DNA of 64,000 nt, taken from contig JABVXV010000030.1 in the NCBI GenBank assembly GCA_013365325.1, positions 310,001 through 374,000 on the forward strand, given 5' to 3'. Source of the stretch: Dipetalonema caudispina (taxonomy: Eukaryota > Nematoda > Chromadorea > Rhabditida > Onchocercidae). The position numbers and the translations under genes were made by a program. Below are positions 38,221-53,200 of the stretch, in pieces (within the stretch, counting starts at the first letter, position 1; the number at the start of each line of letters is the position of its first letter). The notes beneath the pieces are model-generated. The model worked only from the letters and a program-made list of their open reading frames with translations. It did not search any database and was not told the origin of the DNA.

Positions 38221-41200
38221 AATAAATACGGTTCTTAGCAATGGAGAATTTTCGAGACAACTGGATCATTTGAGAAAGGGAAATTTCACAACAGACATAC
38301 GGACTGAGTGATTCTTCTCTATTTGCCATAAGCAGATTCGACCATTGAGAAAATAATCAGCTATTCAATATTTATTTCGGAAGGAAAACGCAAAATACCT
38401 CATTGATTTCTTTAAATCCAGTGAAATCAATTAACGAACATCGCCAGTTTCTGATTTCGCTGAGCAAATTTTCGGGGATCGAAAGAGATGTTAAAGAATC
38501 GATATTCTTATAAGCGAATCTATAGTTTAGCATATGTTTTCTTAATAAAATTACGACTGTAGTTATAGTTATTTATTTTCACTTTCCATTCTTTCACAAA
38601 CATCAAATCATAAAATTCAAGGTTATAGCTAAATATAGCTAAAAAATACACATTTTTGACAAGCTTAATTAGTTGACCGAGCACATAACAAATTCCAAAT
38701 CACCTATAAATATTCCAATAACTTGAATCCAAAAAAAACTTCTCTATGCACAAATCTTTTTGCTCTATTTGCAGAAAAGTTACAAATATTTTAATAACTT
38801 ACTCGAACAGTCGGTCCTTCAGTTGGTTCACTTCATGAAATGTGCGTTCCAACCAATGTTCTTTTACACTATTTAGTTCGAACAACAAGCGACAAAGAGA
38901 TGATATTTCGACAGGTCGGCTTTGACATAACTTTCTAATTATGACACGGAATAGTCCCTGCGAAGTGACAGGATTATCCTTGTCATTCTTCAAAGGGTCA
39001 AGAGCTGAAAACGTACGTACAAAAACCAAGGAAAACAAACGATAAAGAAATAAAACACATTTTCCTGTGCCTCAAAATCTGATAACTAAAAAAATAACAT
39101 TTTAGAAAACACACTCTTCTTTCTGAACACAGTGAAAATAACATAATAAACTCGAAATAAAACAGGCCCCTGAATGAACTATGGAACATTTACAGGCTTC
39201 ACACTCCACTTTCTGGTCACAAAAATTTAGCGTCATGGAACATCTATATACCACGACATATTCCTATCTTAAACAATATTGTCATGATGAAAATACTGAA
39301 ATCACTAACAAAAATTGCAAATGAAATCTACAGAAAGCTGTTTTGCTGCAATGTTCTTGATATAAAGGAATGCATATTTCATACCTTCTAATCATGCTAC
39401 TTCCAGAGATAACCAGGATATCCTGCCCATGATAAGCATTAAAATTCCATAATACTAATTCCATAAGTTAATAAACCAATACTAAATTGGGTCTACATCA
39501 AACCTACAGAAATCAGTAAATATAACCTGTAGAAACATTTTCAAGAATAAAGTCAAGCGGCTGTGAAGCAGCGATAGCATAGAAAACTTGTTGTTCGCTT
39601 GATTCTCCAACATGTGAGATGATATGCGCTATGGCTACGGATGGACGTAGTTGTAATTCAGCAACCAATTGCGGTAACCTTAAATTGATCCGTGGATTTT
39701 TCAAAAATTCCAGCAGTAACTATTGCCCCCCCCCCCGACACTACATCGTATAATAGTGATAAAGCTTGCGCACATTGAGTAATATATTTTCTGTAAGCTT
39801 CAAATAAGTGGAAAACAATTTTGCCAAATCCGGACTCTGCAATATGAAGCACGACATAACGGCTGACGGCGTCAGACTTGTTCTATAAGTCACTGCCCAG
39901 CAAATATCTACTAACTCAGAACTCTCAGACAGAGTCCTAGCAAATTTGATGAATTAAAATTATAAAAGTGGTCCAGAAACGATGAGATATAATCTGCATA
40001 AAAAAATTGACATAAAAACAAAAACTGTATTCTTGAAATTCCTGAAATGAACTACCAAGGTAACCAGTTGTTTGCCGGTATACCAGTGCCGTGCTTTTCC
40101 AACTTTGCGTCTACTTCCTTTTGAGCTATATTCCCATAAACCGATAATTTCTAAACAAAGATAACAATAACAAATTGCATTAGTCGATGTATATTTTCAA
40201 CTAGCAGATAATTAATAATTATAAAGAAGAAAGAATTATTTCTAATTATCTAATTTCAAAATAGAAAAAAGCAATCAAGAGCTGACTTTCATTAGCCATA
40301 GTAATCGCGCAATATATTTCCGTGCTCTCAATTCATTTTCCATTCTAGCACCTTCCATTATCCCAACCAACGCTTCCATTCCTGCATTCAGTGCGACTTC
40401 CTCTGTGCTAAACAGATCGTTTGTGATTAGCATGAAATAGCAAGGATTACTTAATTAGAAGAACTAATTAAAGAGCTATTGAACCAGACAATACATAAAG
40501 TATTTTGAAATCCAATTCATGACTGTCCAAACTTCGCAGCTATTCTTTCTTACTAGAAATCATTTTTATGAGCTTCTATTTGAAATGTCTTTTGTAACAG
40601 AAAAAGTAAAGAATTAAAAATAACATACTTTTCAGCATCCAATCGGCCTTCAAGGAAGTCAGCCCAGTGCAACCATATAGAATTTCCGCCAGCAACATTT
40701 TCGTGCAGTAAAGCTGCGGTTTTAAATGAATGACTTGCATCTTCATATCTAAAATTTGAAAATAAATAAGCTTTACTTGGAAACTGATTCAAGTCACAAC
40801 TAAAAACATAACAAAAATTCCAGGAAATTTCCATCAATACGATCTAGCTCTGCAATACTGAGATCGATAAGCAGGAATTTTATAGATCCACAGTTCTCTG
40901 ATTTAAAAATAATTAAACTAGTGGTGCAAATGAGAAGATCAAAGATCCGTCTGTAAAAAGTTCTCAAAAGAACTTACTTCTCAAGTTTCGTCAAGATCTT
41001 CCCACGCAAGGAATAAAGTTTGGCAATATTTTCCTTGGTGAAAGTATTAATGGTTGTATTTTGAACAACCGAGAACGCTTCCATTAATGCATTGCGTTTT
41101 TCCTCTTCCGTCAAATTAGGCATAGATGCACGCTGCACCAAACATTTCAAAAGCTCTCTCATTGAGAAATAAGCGTCCATTGCTGGTAAAGCTGGCAAAG

Positions 41201-44200
41201 TATGTATCCTAAATTTTCTTATTTTTAATTACAGTTTGGAAAATTAAATTCATGGAATTTAAATTTCACAATGAACACAAAAAAAGTAGTAAATTAGAGC
41301 AAGAATGGCTTTTGGATTCCAAATAAATAAAACTAAAATTTAGTGGGCTAATATTCAATCCAAATATTAAAGTAGCCCAAAATTTTCAAAGGTTGCATAC
41401 CTGCTTAGTTTATCAATAGCAATATTTATGAGTCCAGCTTTCCGAGCAGCACGCGCTATCATTAGTTGCGAATTAGCTGCTGAATAGAAAGGAAGTAAAC
41501 CCTGTTGAAACTGACTCGACTGATTCTGGAATAAGCTTTTCTGGAATGTTTTAAAACTGCTCTATTAAAAAACCATACATGACGTGAAGGAAATTTTTTT
41601 CTTTCATATTCTACTGCAACAAAACCTAAGACCACTTATCTTTTTCTAGTTTCCTTTTTTCTCCTATTCTCTATTTCACCCCTACATCTTTCCAATCACT
41701 CTTTTCTCGATTTTTTCCTGTATTCTTACACTATTTCTTCACTCCTTCTAAATTTTTGTTGATTTCTTTTGCTTCTAAACTACAATTACTCCCCCTATGA
41801 CGGAACTCATTCCCTACCATAAAGTAGGAATTTAGAGTCAGGGAAATATTCTCGTCGTAAATTCCACCTCTTATTATTATTGTTTGCTCCAATTATTATT
41901 ATCACCACTGAATTTTTTTGTTTCCTTGCATTCTACTTTACATTATTTATGTCCATTCATTTTTTAGTACTCTGTTTCTTCATATTATCTGTTTCTACCT
42001 TCTGTATATGAGTAGTGTTCAGCTGGTCCATTCGAAACTCACTATTTAAAATTTGTTCTTTTTCTAGTATCCGAAATTACGAAAAAATATGGATCAGCAA
42101 AATACACAATAAACTCAAAAAAAATTACGAAAACGATAAGCAATGAACAAACCCCTTCCATCTGTTGAAGAAGCCTGATGGCGGTATTGTAATGGTGAAT
42201 GCGCCACTGGTGAATGTCAGCCCAAAATGACAATGGATCTGACAAAGCATAAGATCGGCTCCTGGAAGCTTTATGTTTCTCAGTAGAAACAAAAGTTCAG
42301 CTTTACGTGCTGTTGATTTCTACATATATTAAATTTAGTCACCAATAACACATTCGTTATAAAACAGCTCTACTTGGGCGGTATTGGTCAGTGATAAAAA
42401 CCAAACAACTGGGTTTTTAAAATATCTATGAAAGGTACCAACTGACCTCCATGCTTTTACTACCGATTTGACATCGCCAATTGGATTTGATGGTAGTGAT
42501 ACTTGACCACTAACTTCTGGATGATTCGTGAGTACACTGGCTTCCTGAACCTCCTGAATGAGATTCGAAGCCTGAAAAATGAAAGCGGATTCCTTCCTAT
42601 TATCAAAAGTAATTCAAATATGTAAGAATCATTTTGGACTGAAGAAAATATTTTGAACTTCATATCAATATGCATATGGCTTTGTCAGTTACAAAATAAG
42701 CACAGTGATTGCGATAAAACTGGTGTGTGATCAAATATTAAGCAAAATCAAAGACCTATTTATTCAGAACTCAAATCGGAACTGTATGATCATTTATTCA
42801 GCATCCTTTGACCAATTATCAATGAAAGAAAATTATTGGATAACGGTTAATTACCTGAAGTATGCTAACATGGCTCAAAGAAACGATGTCTGGTAATCGT
42901 TTCCATTCCATGATTAAATCATCTCTTGCTGCTTCCAGTTCTCTGTTGATCCGAACATGTAGTAAGTCAGTAGCTCTATCTTCTTGCATGGGATGATGAT
43001 TCTACAACAAAAACAAGTGTCAAATAATAAAGTATAGATGTGAATACAGCTGAAACTGCAGGTTTTGATATGAAACCATGAACAGTGGATATAGCAGCAA
43101 GTTAAGCATATATGTTGCAATCCGAGTAACTTGTAAACCAAAAAAAATCCTCAAGTTCACAATTTTCTTTCGATTCTATTTCGTAATTACTCATTTAGCA
43201 TTTTATGTGAACACAATAACTTCCATACAATCAATGCAATGCCATTCCTACTCAGTACGCAACGACAAGGTGAATAATCAGCATCAGCTAGTAGAGTAAA
43301 GCTCATGATGTCAACCGTTTAAAGATTTTAATTTACCAACAGCCATGTGTCAGTTTAGTGCTGGAATAATACATCTAAATTATTGGATAAATAAATTGAT
43401 GTATGTAGAAGACAATCAGTATTTTTCTATCATAACATTTTCAAAAGTGAGACGCTATTAAAAAACTGAACAATGAATATTCAGAAATGGTCAAAAAAGT
43501 TGTAGGGATACAGTAAGATCATGAGACGCCAAATTACCAAAACTGAAATGATGTATCTGCAACTATCAGTTTAACTGAAGTAAATACTCACCATGAGCAT
43601 AGCTTTGTAAAGATAATATTTATAATATAAGTCTGGTTGTGTGCAGCCTTCCAACTGAGTAAGAGTAACTCGAAGCAAGTTCCAGTCATTAAGATGCCAA
43701 GCTGCATCCGCAACAGTACCGAGACCGTACACAGCAGGTGTATTACCAAACTGTAATAAAGCGTTCCATTCACCAAGTTCACGTTCGCAACTGAAAAATT
43801 GTAGGCCTTATTAACAAATATGAGAAACTGTTACAAATTTGATTACAAGTGAAATATAGTGTAACTATATATCAGTACGATGTACTGGCAAATATCAGGT
43901 GGCAGTAAGTATAAATGCAAGACACGAATAAGTGCCAGTCTGAGATGCTTATCAACAAATTTATTTGCTATAATTTCATTAGCTGATTACGTATTCAACA
44001 GGAATCATAAAGTAACTTTGTTAAAAATGTCCAATTGGCAATGTAAAATAAGTCGTATGGGAGACGTGAGCTAAGAACTATCACAATAAATATGATCGTT
44101 TTACACGCAGCGAACTTCTCTTTTCAAATCCCATGGAAGTTTCTGATAAAAGCAAACAATGGCTAAGTCATCAGGCTTCACACAGTGATTGATTTCTGAT

Positions 44201-47200
44201 TGAACTGACAACTTAAAAATCGTGCTTACAATAACGTTAAATACCAAAATCTGCTTAAAATCTAAAACTTTCTGTGCATCCTACACAATGAAATACAATA
44301 CGCATCCACAGAACTTGTTTGGTTACTTTGTGTTTTGAAAAATTTAAAGCTAACTCAGTCCATAATTTGTGCCATTCGCGTAGCTCAAATCCCAGTGCAG
44401 GCGTTACGTCTAATTGCCTGCTACCACCACTAGGAGCAATTACACGTTCATTGACGGCTTCAATGGACTTCCTTAAAATCTCTTCTGCTCGCACATAATC
44501 ACCTTTAAAGTTTTATTAGTACAAAAGAGAAAAAATGTTATAGTATCCCAAAAATATTTTTGATGCTCTCCATTAAAAATCATTATTTTAAAACACCGAA
44601 TAACTAATAATCGCGAGAGAGCTGGAAGAGTTATCAGAAGTATCTTATTATTAACGGCAAAACATTGTATGCAACACACAAAACATGATGATACATATAC
44701 TTTCCATTAAGGCCTTAACTGCTAGCGCTTAAACCAGTTTGTTTTATTTCTTCTATCCTTAACGAGCAACAATGGGAGACACATTTTTCATATTCCTGAT
44801 TTTTCAAAGACCACAACTTAGGATACCCCACACCTAGAAAAATCGTGTGGCGATGCAGCACCCGAAAACAACATCAATATAACATAGAAATCCGAACCTT
44901 CGTTGTAATATTCAATAGCTTTCGAAGTTTCTTCAAAATAAGCACGACGCTTCCAGATTGCCTGGTACTGGTCAAATTCGGATAATTTCGAATATAAGAG
45001 AATCAGGTTATTCAGCGTTATCTAAATTAAATAGAAAAAAGAAAACAGTAGACTGCAGAAAAATCTTCGAGTTATTTGAAAGTTCCCAAAAGACAAGTGA
45101 TAACTCTCCAGACCACATACCAATTGCATATTTATGGGTGCTGGTTGTAAAATTTGAAGCAATAATGGGTTGTTCGTGAATGCCGGAATTTTCGTTGCCT
45201 CTTCTTCAAGCATCATCAACCCACGGTGCCACGCATGATGCCTCATTGAAATATACTAAAATTGTACATCGCATCATAATGAGAATAATTTCTCCCAAAA
45301 AAAATTTTGTGCAAATCTACTCATTTAATTTGGGGACTTTCTGTCCGATCCGAAAACAAATCCGAAATCTCAGCCATTTCGGTTAGTGACATGAATGATA
45401 ATAAGATCCTAATTTCCTTAGTTATGAATGGAAAAAGGCCCGATTTTTCAAACATATTAGTTTTTGAAAATTTCTTTCAAATCATATACCATAAGTACAC
45501 TTGGGTGAATTGGAATAGGAGGTTGACAACGACAAACGGCTTCCAGAAAAGTAGCAACTGCTGAGTGAGGAAGATCTCTTTGTACAAGATGACATCCAGA
45601 TGAGAGGAATGGTATCATTTCCGCACTAAGAATAGTCTGTTTAAATTCTTGCAGACTTGACCATAATGAAGAGAACAATTTTATCCAAATTTTCGACGCT
45701 AAGTCATTACCTGTAATCCATGAATTTGGTAAGCTCGGTTCCTTAAATTATTGGTGAAATCGACAGCTGCTATTATTTTCAAAACCGACACAAAACATGG
45801 TTGGGTAAACTACTTAACTGTATTCTGCAAAGTCTTTATAATGGGAAAGAATACTATAGTGTCAAAAATAGACTAAAAAAATTTTTTTAAAAATTATGGT
45901 GCAGGAGAGTTTTAAAATTAAGGAGTTCAGGAGAAAGGTTAAAAGTCAACATACTACTGTGAACAAGTTCCAAATAACTCGGAAGGATGTCAGTGATTTG
46001 AAATTTGGCAGCCATTTCAAACAACTGGACCTGCTGCTCGACAATTAAAGTGGTTTGTAGATCCTGTGTACTTGCGGTACTACAAATCGGTATACTTACT
46101 TCTAAAAAACAGAAGTAAAAATAACTTTCTCGCAATGAAATAATTACCAAAATTACTGGTAGATTAACATTCAAATACGTTTAAGAACAAAGTAGACTGA
46201 ATTTATGAGAGAACAGAATTACAATTTCCGTCGTATCTCTTTTAAAAAGATAAATACGCAATTAATTTGTCACAATACACTTATAATATTTTAAAAACCT
46301 GTTAGTATCTGAGTTCCAGAAGTCTCTGTAAAATCGTCTCGCTTGCTTTCAGTTGTATCCATTGTCCACGATACGAAGTCATCATCGTCACATGATTCTG
46401 GATGATCTCGATGCAATGTTTTTAGATCAAGCATTTTTTCAAATGTATGCCATAACGTGCAACAATTCAATACTAATGTTTGCTGCATTTTTGCGCGTTT
46501 CTTGTCCTTCTGTTCGTCCATTATTAATGACAGCAAAAGCTAAACGAAGGATTTCTAATAGACAATAACGAAATTTAAAATTTCCAATAAATTTCTTTCG
46601 TATGAATGTTCAAATATCACAAAAAAAAATCATAGTATAATATGATTAAATGTTCTGGCTAAGAAATGTATTAGAAAAAGCTCACATTGATGCAATGTTT
46701 GATCCAAAAGTGCTGCTGCATATCAGCCCAATTCTGTGATGTAATGATGTGATATAATCGGTCACAAATATTTTTTGGTACTTGGGCATCGAATAACTTG
46801 AAAAAGCGAGAACGCAATGATTCATCCTGCAATCAAAACTAAGAACGCATTAAGGAATCAACCGAAACAACACTGTATAGAAAAAAACCTGTCAGGTTCA
46901 ACTGACTCAGATTTGCACAATATAACGAATATTTTCAACGAAAACATTGTCTAATAACACAAATTTAAACATGAAAAACTGAAAATCAGTGGGAAAAAAA
47001 GAAATTTGCTATGTAACCATCCAAAGTTTGATTTCCAAGAAATTTAACAATGCTCACCTGAGCACAAAGTCCCCAGTGAAAAGCACTATTAAGTTTTGCT
47101 AATGTTTCGCTGGTTCGTAGATGCGCAGTTTCATAAACGTAAAGGACTGTTTCAAGTAACGTCTTTAGTAAGTCTCCTGATTTTTCATGACGTTTATGTG

Positions 47201-50200
47201 CTTCCATTGTTTGCACCAGTCTTATTAAAAGGGGAACACCTTGATTCAGCTGCCGCTAAAAATACATAATTGCAACTTCCTCCTGAAGAGTTTACGGTTA
47301 ATGTACTACAACGAAAAACTGTGTACCATAATCAAATCTCCGGTATTTTCTTTTGAAATTAAAGTGAGTTTGAAACATCGGCGACTCCACCTAATGAGTT
47401 ACCCCCTTAGAGAAATAAATCCAGCAAAAATAGCCACAAACTAAAAATTAAGATAAACAAACCTCATCACCATTGCGTACCATAATGTCAACGACACGAA
47501 TAACAATGTCAAGAACACGATCGAATGGAGTCTTATCTATGAGTGGTGTTAAAATACACTGCCCAATATTGCGCCGTGCTTCGGGTGGTATTGCATGAAT
47601 ACGAGGTCGAAGAAGTTCTAGTGAAAAAATTATTAACTCAGTCAGCGCATGTCCTGAAACATATATTTTATTGATTTTTACATTATAAAAAAGTGTAAAA
47701 TCACAGGATACTGGAGAAAAACCGTGATTAGATCCAAATTACAGAGATATTCCAGGAATAAAACTTATATATTATTTTTGCAGACGAACAGATATTATTA
47801 TATATATATATATATACAGATAACAGATGATCAAAATTACCATTTAATGTCATAATTTTGTTCAGAAGTGGTGGGTCAAACTACTGTTCGATAAACTCAG
47901 AAAAAAGGTAAAAATAACAGGCCTTTATTTTCAGTACACGAAGAGACGTGTTCTCGAACAAGTTTTTGGACAGCTTTCGTGAATGAACTCAAACACATTG
48001 TATCAACGTAAGCCGGTTGAACAACGCATATAGTGCGCAACAAATGGATTGTTGCGAATACACCAGTCATTGGCTGACTTTGTCCTCTAAAATCGAGTTT
48101 ATTGGTCCTTAGCATTCCTTCACTGACAGAACTTTTTTTATCATTCGTATCCCATGTATTGGATAAAAAATTATTGAAAATCAATGACAGAAAAGATATT
48201 CCGTATATCTAATTATTTAAAATTATAAGAAAGATCATCAAGTATTACATACGTATCGGGTTTTCTTAAATGCTTCAAAATGCCTCCAGTCTCAAGAAAA
48301 ATTGCAAAAAAGAAAAGTCAGAAAGTTTAATATACGAAGCTTACTTCTCATAATTAGTGAATGTGTCGTTAATGAATTTTGTAACAAATTGGTTGATTGT
48401 TTCCAATTCATCCAATCCTTCCGGCGAGCACTTTGTTTTCTCGAACAATTTAGAAATAAGTTGACAGAGACTTCGCATTACCTTAAGTTAAGTTCAAAAT
48501 AGCTTCTAGAATCTCTCATAATTATAAAAATCCATGAATGTAACGGAAAAACATTAATTTGTGTCAAGGAAAAATGCCGAGAATTACCAATTCATTCAAG
48601 AAAAGCTGCAAATATATTTATTAAACTCATGAAACTTACAGCGTTGTCTTGGCAATTTAAACAGGCAACAATTCCGCGCTGCAACATTTTCACGTTTGCA
48701 ACAATAACTTCTTGCGGCTGAAAATTTTCTTCTGCAGTATATCATATATGGTTGGTTATTTCGAAGTTTTATTTATTCAATATTAGAGTCAATATTTGCC
48801 TTTCGGCATTAAGTTAAAACATGGAAAAGTGTACAAAACTCAACAATTATTGCACCTTAGTATGTTATCGTCCCGTCATGCCTTTTCACAAATTACAAAC
48901 ACAGAGTTCGAAAAATACAATTCCAAGTGTTTGGAGAAAAAGTTCATTATTCACTCATACATGAGTTCTATTTTCTAAAAAAATTATCTAGCAAAGAGCT
49001 TTTACTAACCAAAATAACGACAAGATGTGTGATAATATCTAGTGATGTATGCAGCTGTGAGAAATGGTGAGCAACTGTAGTTTGCTCCCGAAATTGTTGG
49101 GTTACAGCCTCTGCAGCGACAGTCAATTGTTTCTCCAACCTATAAATATATTGAAAATTCACCTTGTCTTCTCTATCCATGATTGCTATTCTATTGTTAA
49201 AATGTTAAGAAATCTATTACTGGACAGTGTTTAGAAAAAAATCTTCCTGGAACGATGTAATATATGAACAGTAAGGAATAACCTGTTCAGGCATATTATG
49301 TCACTATTTCTGTCGAAAATTTCAACAAACTTTCGTGACAAACAAAATTTTTGTTTATTTTTTTTGACAAAATTTTTAATGCATGGAATTCTGCAATTAT
49401 TTTAAGTAATCTCTCATTTACCAAGAGAGTCTGAGATTAGCGGTAAGACCCCAGAGGTTGCTTTTCAGACAGGCTCGCAATAAGCCTAAGCATCGTTTGC
49501 ATAACTGTTCCATTGCTACAGCATGTTGAGTTGGATTCTGCGTAAGATTCTGTAATTTTCATATCTCTTACTTTAACGTAATCAGACATGTAGTTGAATA
49601 CTTTCCGGGATTTCTCCGAAGTATATAAATTAGATGTTTTCCAAAAGTTTTTCTTCAACAAATATATAAACTGACCGCGTCAGGTATTGCAGACGATAAT
49701 TTTACAAGCATATTGACGACATGGTCCACGTGTACTTTTTCGATCGGTCGGTGTATCTAAAATCAGCAATTCATATCCACTTGCCAGAATTCCTCATTAT
49801 TACCAGCATGTAAAAAATAGAACTTAACTTTTTGCAATTACAGTTATGTCCAATAGTGAAAAAGTGCAAAACGCTCGACTAATTATAATTTTTTCTTTCA
49901 CTCGCATCTTTTCAGTGGTAAAAATAGCCAAATCTACAACGCATACATTTTCTAACTCCTTGTTTTGCATTTGAGATAAACCCGAGGATGAAGGTTGCTG
50001 ATGTCCTGAAGAACTTCCTGCTGCCTCAGTTTGTAATTGTTTACTAGATTCAGATCCTTTCTCCTGAAATTAGTTTCTTGAACAGTATTTCGAAAATCAA
50101 AAGTTCCTAGCTCTTGTCTTTCAACAATTCCTAGAAAACAGGACATCAAAGAGCTCAAGATTACAACTGCAAGCATTAGTTTAGTTAAATACGTCAGAAT

Positions 50201-53200
50201 CAGTTTATGTCATCTATTTTATATGCTGCAAAATTGTTTTAAAATTTCCATACAAAATAGTTTCAATAAAACCATTATTTCGGCCCATTCGTGAGCGGTA
50301 AAAAATTAAAATGAATTGTACCAATTCTTCCGTTTGCTTTAATCGCCACTGCTCCCATTTGATGACCATTTCGCATACATCAATTGCAGTTCGTCGATTT
50401 TCTAACGTGCCTTGTGCTAGCATCAAACGTTGAACTCCATTCAATATAACTTGAAGCATTTGGTGACGCACATTGTAGTAGACCTTATAATGACGAACTA
50501 TCATTGACCTACAAGAAATAATTTTTTCCTTTTATCCAAAAATATGAGATTAAATTTCAGATTCATCAAAACTGAGTTTTGATACGAAAAACTTACAAAC
50601 AATGATAAATTTGTGAAACATTATGGCCCTCTTCAACAATAGTTTTCTTAACGACGGTCATCAATTGTTTGTGACCATCATCCATACGTAGTGGCACAGA
50701 TGGGGTTAATATATCAAGTGAACGTTTAATAATGTCCTTCGGATCACTCAGTGTTGCTTTCAGTAGACTTAGAAAAACCTGCAGAAGAGCAATAATGAAA
50801 GGACATGCTACCACGTCGAAGATCGCTTGACTTTGAAATCTTGTATCATATAAAGTAAGCCTGCACTCTGTGACATGTATGAAGCGTAATAAATAGTGAA
50901 ATCTTTTCTCTTCATCCAGTGCAACTACAGATTTAATAATAAATTAAAAGATAAAACGTAGAAAAGATAAGAGAACCAAAAAAAAGTAACAAAACCTGCA
51001 AAACGATCTTTCGATTAATGTTAAATTGATTGATAATATTAGCAATTAGCAAATGACCCATATATTTCATCGTTTGATCCTGAGGTGTCGATGACAAACA
51101 TGGCCAACCCAAAAGCATTAAAATGCGCAGACGATTGCCCTGCTTCCTGCAGTCTCTGTCATAACAACAAACGATTGAGTCAGTTTTACACCTTTTTTGA
51201 AAAATTTTACTACCTCGTTATCTCTGCTAGCATAACGACATATTTAAGAAAGAAGAAATTTTCCGAAATGGTAAAATCCCTAACAATCAAAATCAAATGA
51301 CTGAATGAAACACAAACTTTTGTGAGAAATCGTGTATGTGAGTTGGGCAGTTGCTGACAAACAAACATCCTAAATGGAATAGTTGAATGAGCATTGCATC
51401 ACTTATATGAAATCTATTTCGATCGAGCACTTTTTGGCAGACCAATGAAATCAGATTGTTATCATCCACGTCGTCTGGCTTTGCTGGTGTACCAACCACC
51501 TACAAAAGAGAATCCTTTGTTATTTGTTATGACAGAAGGATAAAAATTTCCTGAGGCGTAAAAAAAAGTATTTCTCATCCGTAAGCAAAAACTAGCATCA
51601 AGTATCATATCTGTCCGGAGTGTATTAGTACAAAATCTATATCGGTTTGTCACTTTAGGCAATTTAATCAAAAAGAACGTTTGCTTCTTAGATCGAAGTA
51701 GTAAGGCTGAAATTTCTATTTATGTAGAAAGCAAAAACTCAACCAAGTAAAGCAAATACAATAAGTTCAACAATTAAATGATAAATTATCGTTCACCAAC
51801 CACATCAACATCGTAACGTTCGAATGCATAATGTAATGACGGGATGACAACATACTGAAGCATTTTAACAACATTCAAATCATGGGCTGTAGCCGAATCT
51901 TTTTCAAACATTGCAACTATTCGCTTCAGTGCATTCTGTCGCCATTCAATAGGATATTTCTGTAATTACGGAAAACTTACATATCGTAAATAAAAACAAG
52001 TGAAAAATTTTTTGAAGCAAGATAAAATAGTAAAATCACAAAAACAGAAAAAAGTAAAACTAGATATCATTTTCGTTTCTCGTGATTCCTATAATCTTTT
52101 TAACGTTTTTATGAAAAAAATTTTCCTTGTAAAGATCAGATTCATTTGGTGCGAAGTAGCGCCAGTAACATTCGTAATTCAAGGTCGATGACTTCTCAAG
52201 TATTTTAAAAGAAAAACAACTACCAGTACCTCCATGTCACTAGTACGTTTCAAGCGTAATTAAATAACTAGATATTTTAATAAATCTAAATTTCACATCT
52301 CAAGTTTAATAACAAACTGGACTGGAACAGGTTACCGGAATAATTTCCTTTTCGATAAACAATCTTACAAAAGTGAAATCACCAATGTAATTATTCGTAA
52401 ACACATGACAAAGGTCGAAGAGAATATCAATACGATCGATGTTGGCTCTGAATGATGACAGATAAAAATACAGACTGATAAACTTCACCAATTTTGAACA
52501 ATAAATTCAACTCAGAAAGAGCATAAAATTAAATAATCAAAGTGTGGAAATGATTTCAAGAATTACTTGAAATAACGCAACATAATCAAAGCTGCCAGCT
52601 TAGGAACATCATAACGCGGCCCTTCCAAATAGTCCTGAAAAAGTTGATACTCAGTTCTCTGATCAAATGAAGAAGGAGTAACTTGAATTTTTGTTGCTGC
52701 AACTGCTCAATACAAAAGGATCTTTTTTGATTTCTGGCTAAAATTATACTATTTTCCTGCATCTTTGGATTAGGACATGTCTGAATGTATTAATAATCTT
52801 GTACAGAAGGGTAACCAGAAAAAGGATTTGAAAAAAAAAAAAAACTAAATAATTGGAGATTCCCAATTTTTGCTTTTTGATAACAGTATTTCTGTATATC
52901 GAAGATTTCTTTCGCATAAATTCAACCTAAATGATTCGATTAAGACAAAAGTACAAGTGAAATCTGTGTTTATCGCTCACTTTGCAAGTGTACCGAGCGC
53001 GGAAATCTTTATCATTCCATAGTGACTGTATAATTTTGACAATTTCGCCAGCGCCATTCCCAGCCCAGCTTGAATGACGTTTCCCGATGCTAACAATCAG
53101 TTTCATAGTTAACATTTCCATATCATAGATAGATAAATCACATTTTGTCCAAGTACCGGTTTCATCCTACGAATGAATATCGCATAAAATTCAAGCAAAT

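Larger units (their letters stand above)
38800..46540 (-). other. TRRAP FAT-domain exons
   Basis: TPR-like helical repeats of the FAT domain. Recognisable pieces, from C- to N-terminal, are at 38.8-39.0, 39527-39678 (LPQLVAELQLRPSVAIAHII), 40.06-40.15, 40.28-40.43, 40.62-40.75 (WLHWADFLEGRL), 40.98-41.2 (NLTEEEKRNALMEAF...YSLRGKIL), 42.1-42.25 (DPLSFWADIHQWRIHHY), 43.6-43.8, 44.3-44.5, 45.0-45.25, 45.5-45.7, 45.95-46.1 and 46.3-46.5 kb. These match human TRRAP in order. Coordinates of individual exons are approximate. Confidence 0.8.

Noticed and set aside
39658..39852. Open frame resembling a TRRAP FAT helix (RKYITQCAQALSLLYD), apparently joined to the next exon through a 25-nt poly-G intron or a frameshift.
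   Set aside because: The true RKYxxxLLWL exon is at 40.28-40.43 kb, and exon ..NNWLPW (lower end 40056) joins in phase to the acceptor at 39679, giving WLPWLPQLVAEL. The frame is therefore intronic and there is no frameshift.
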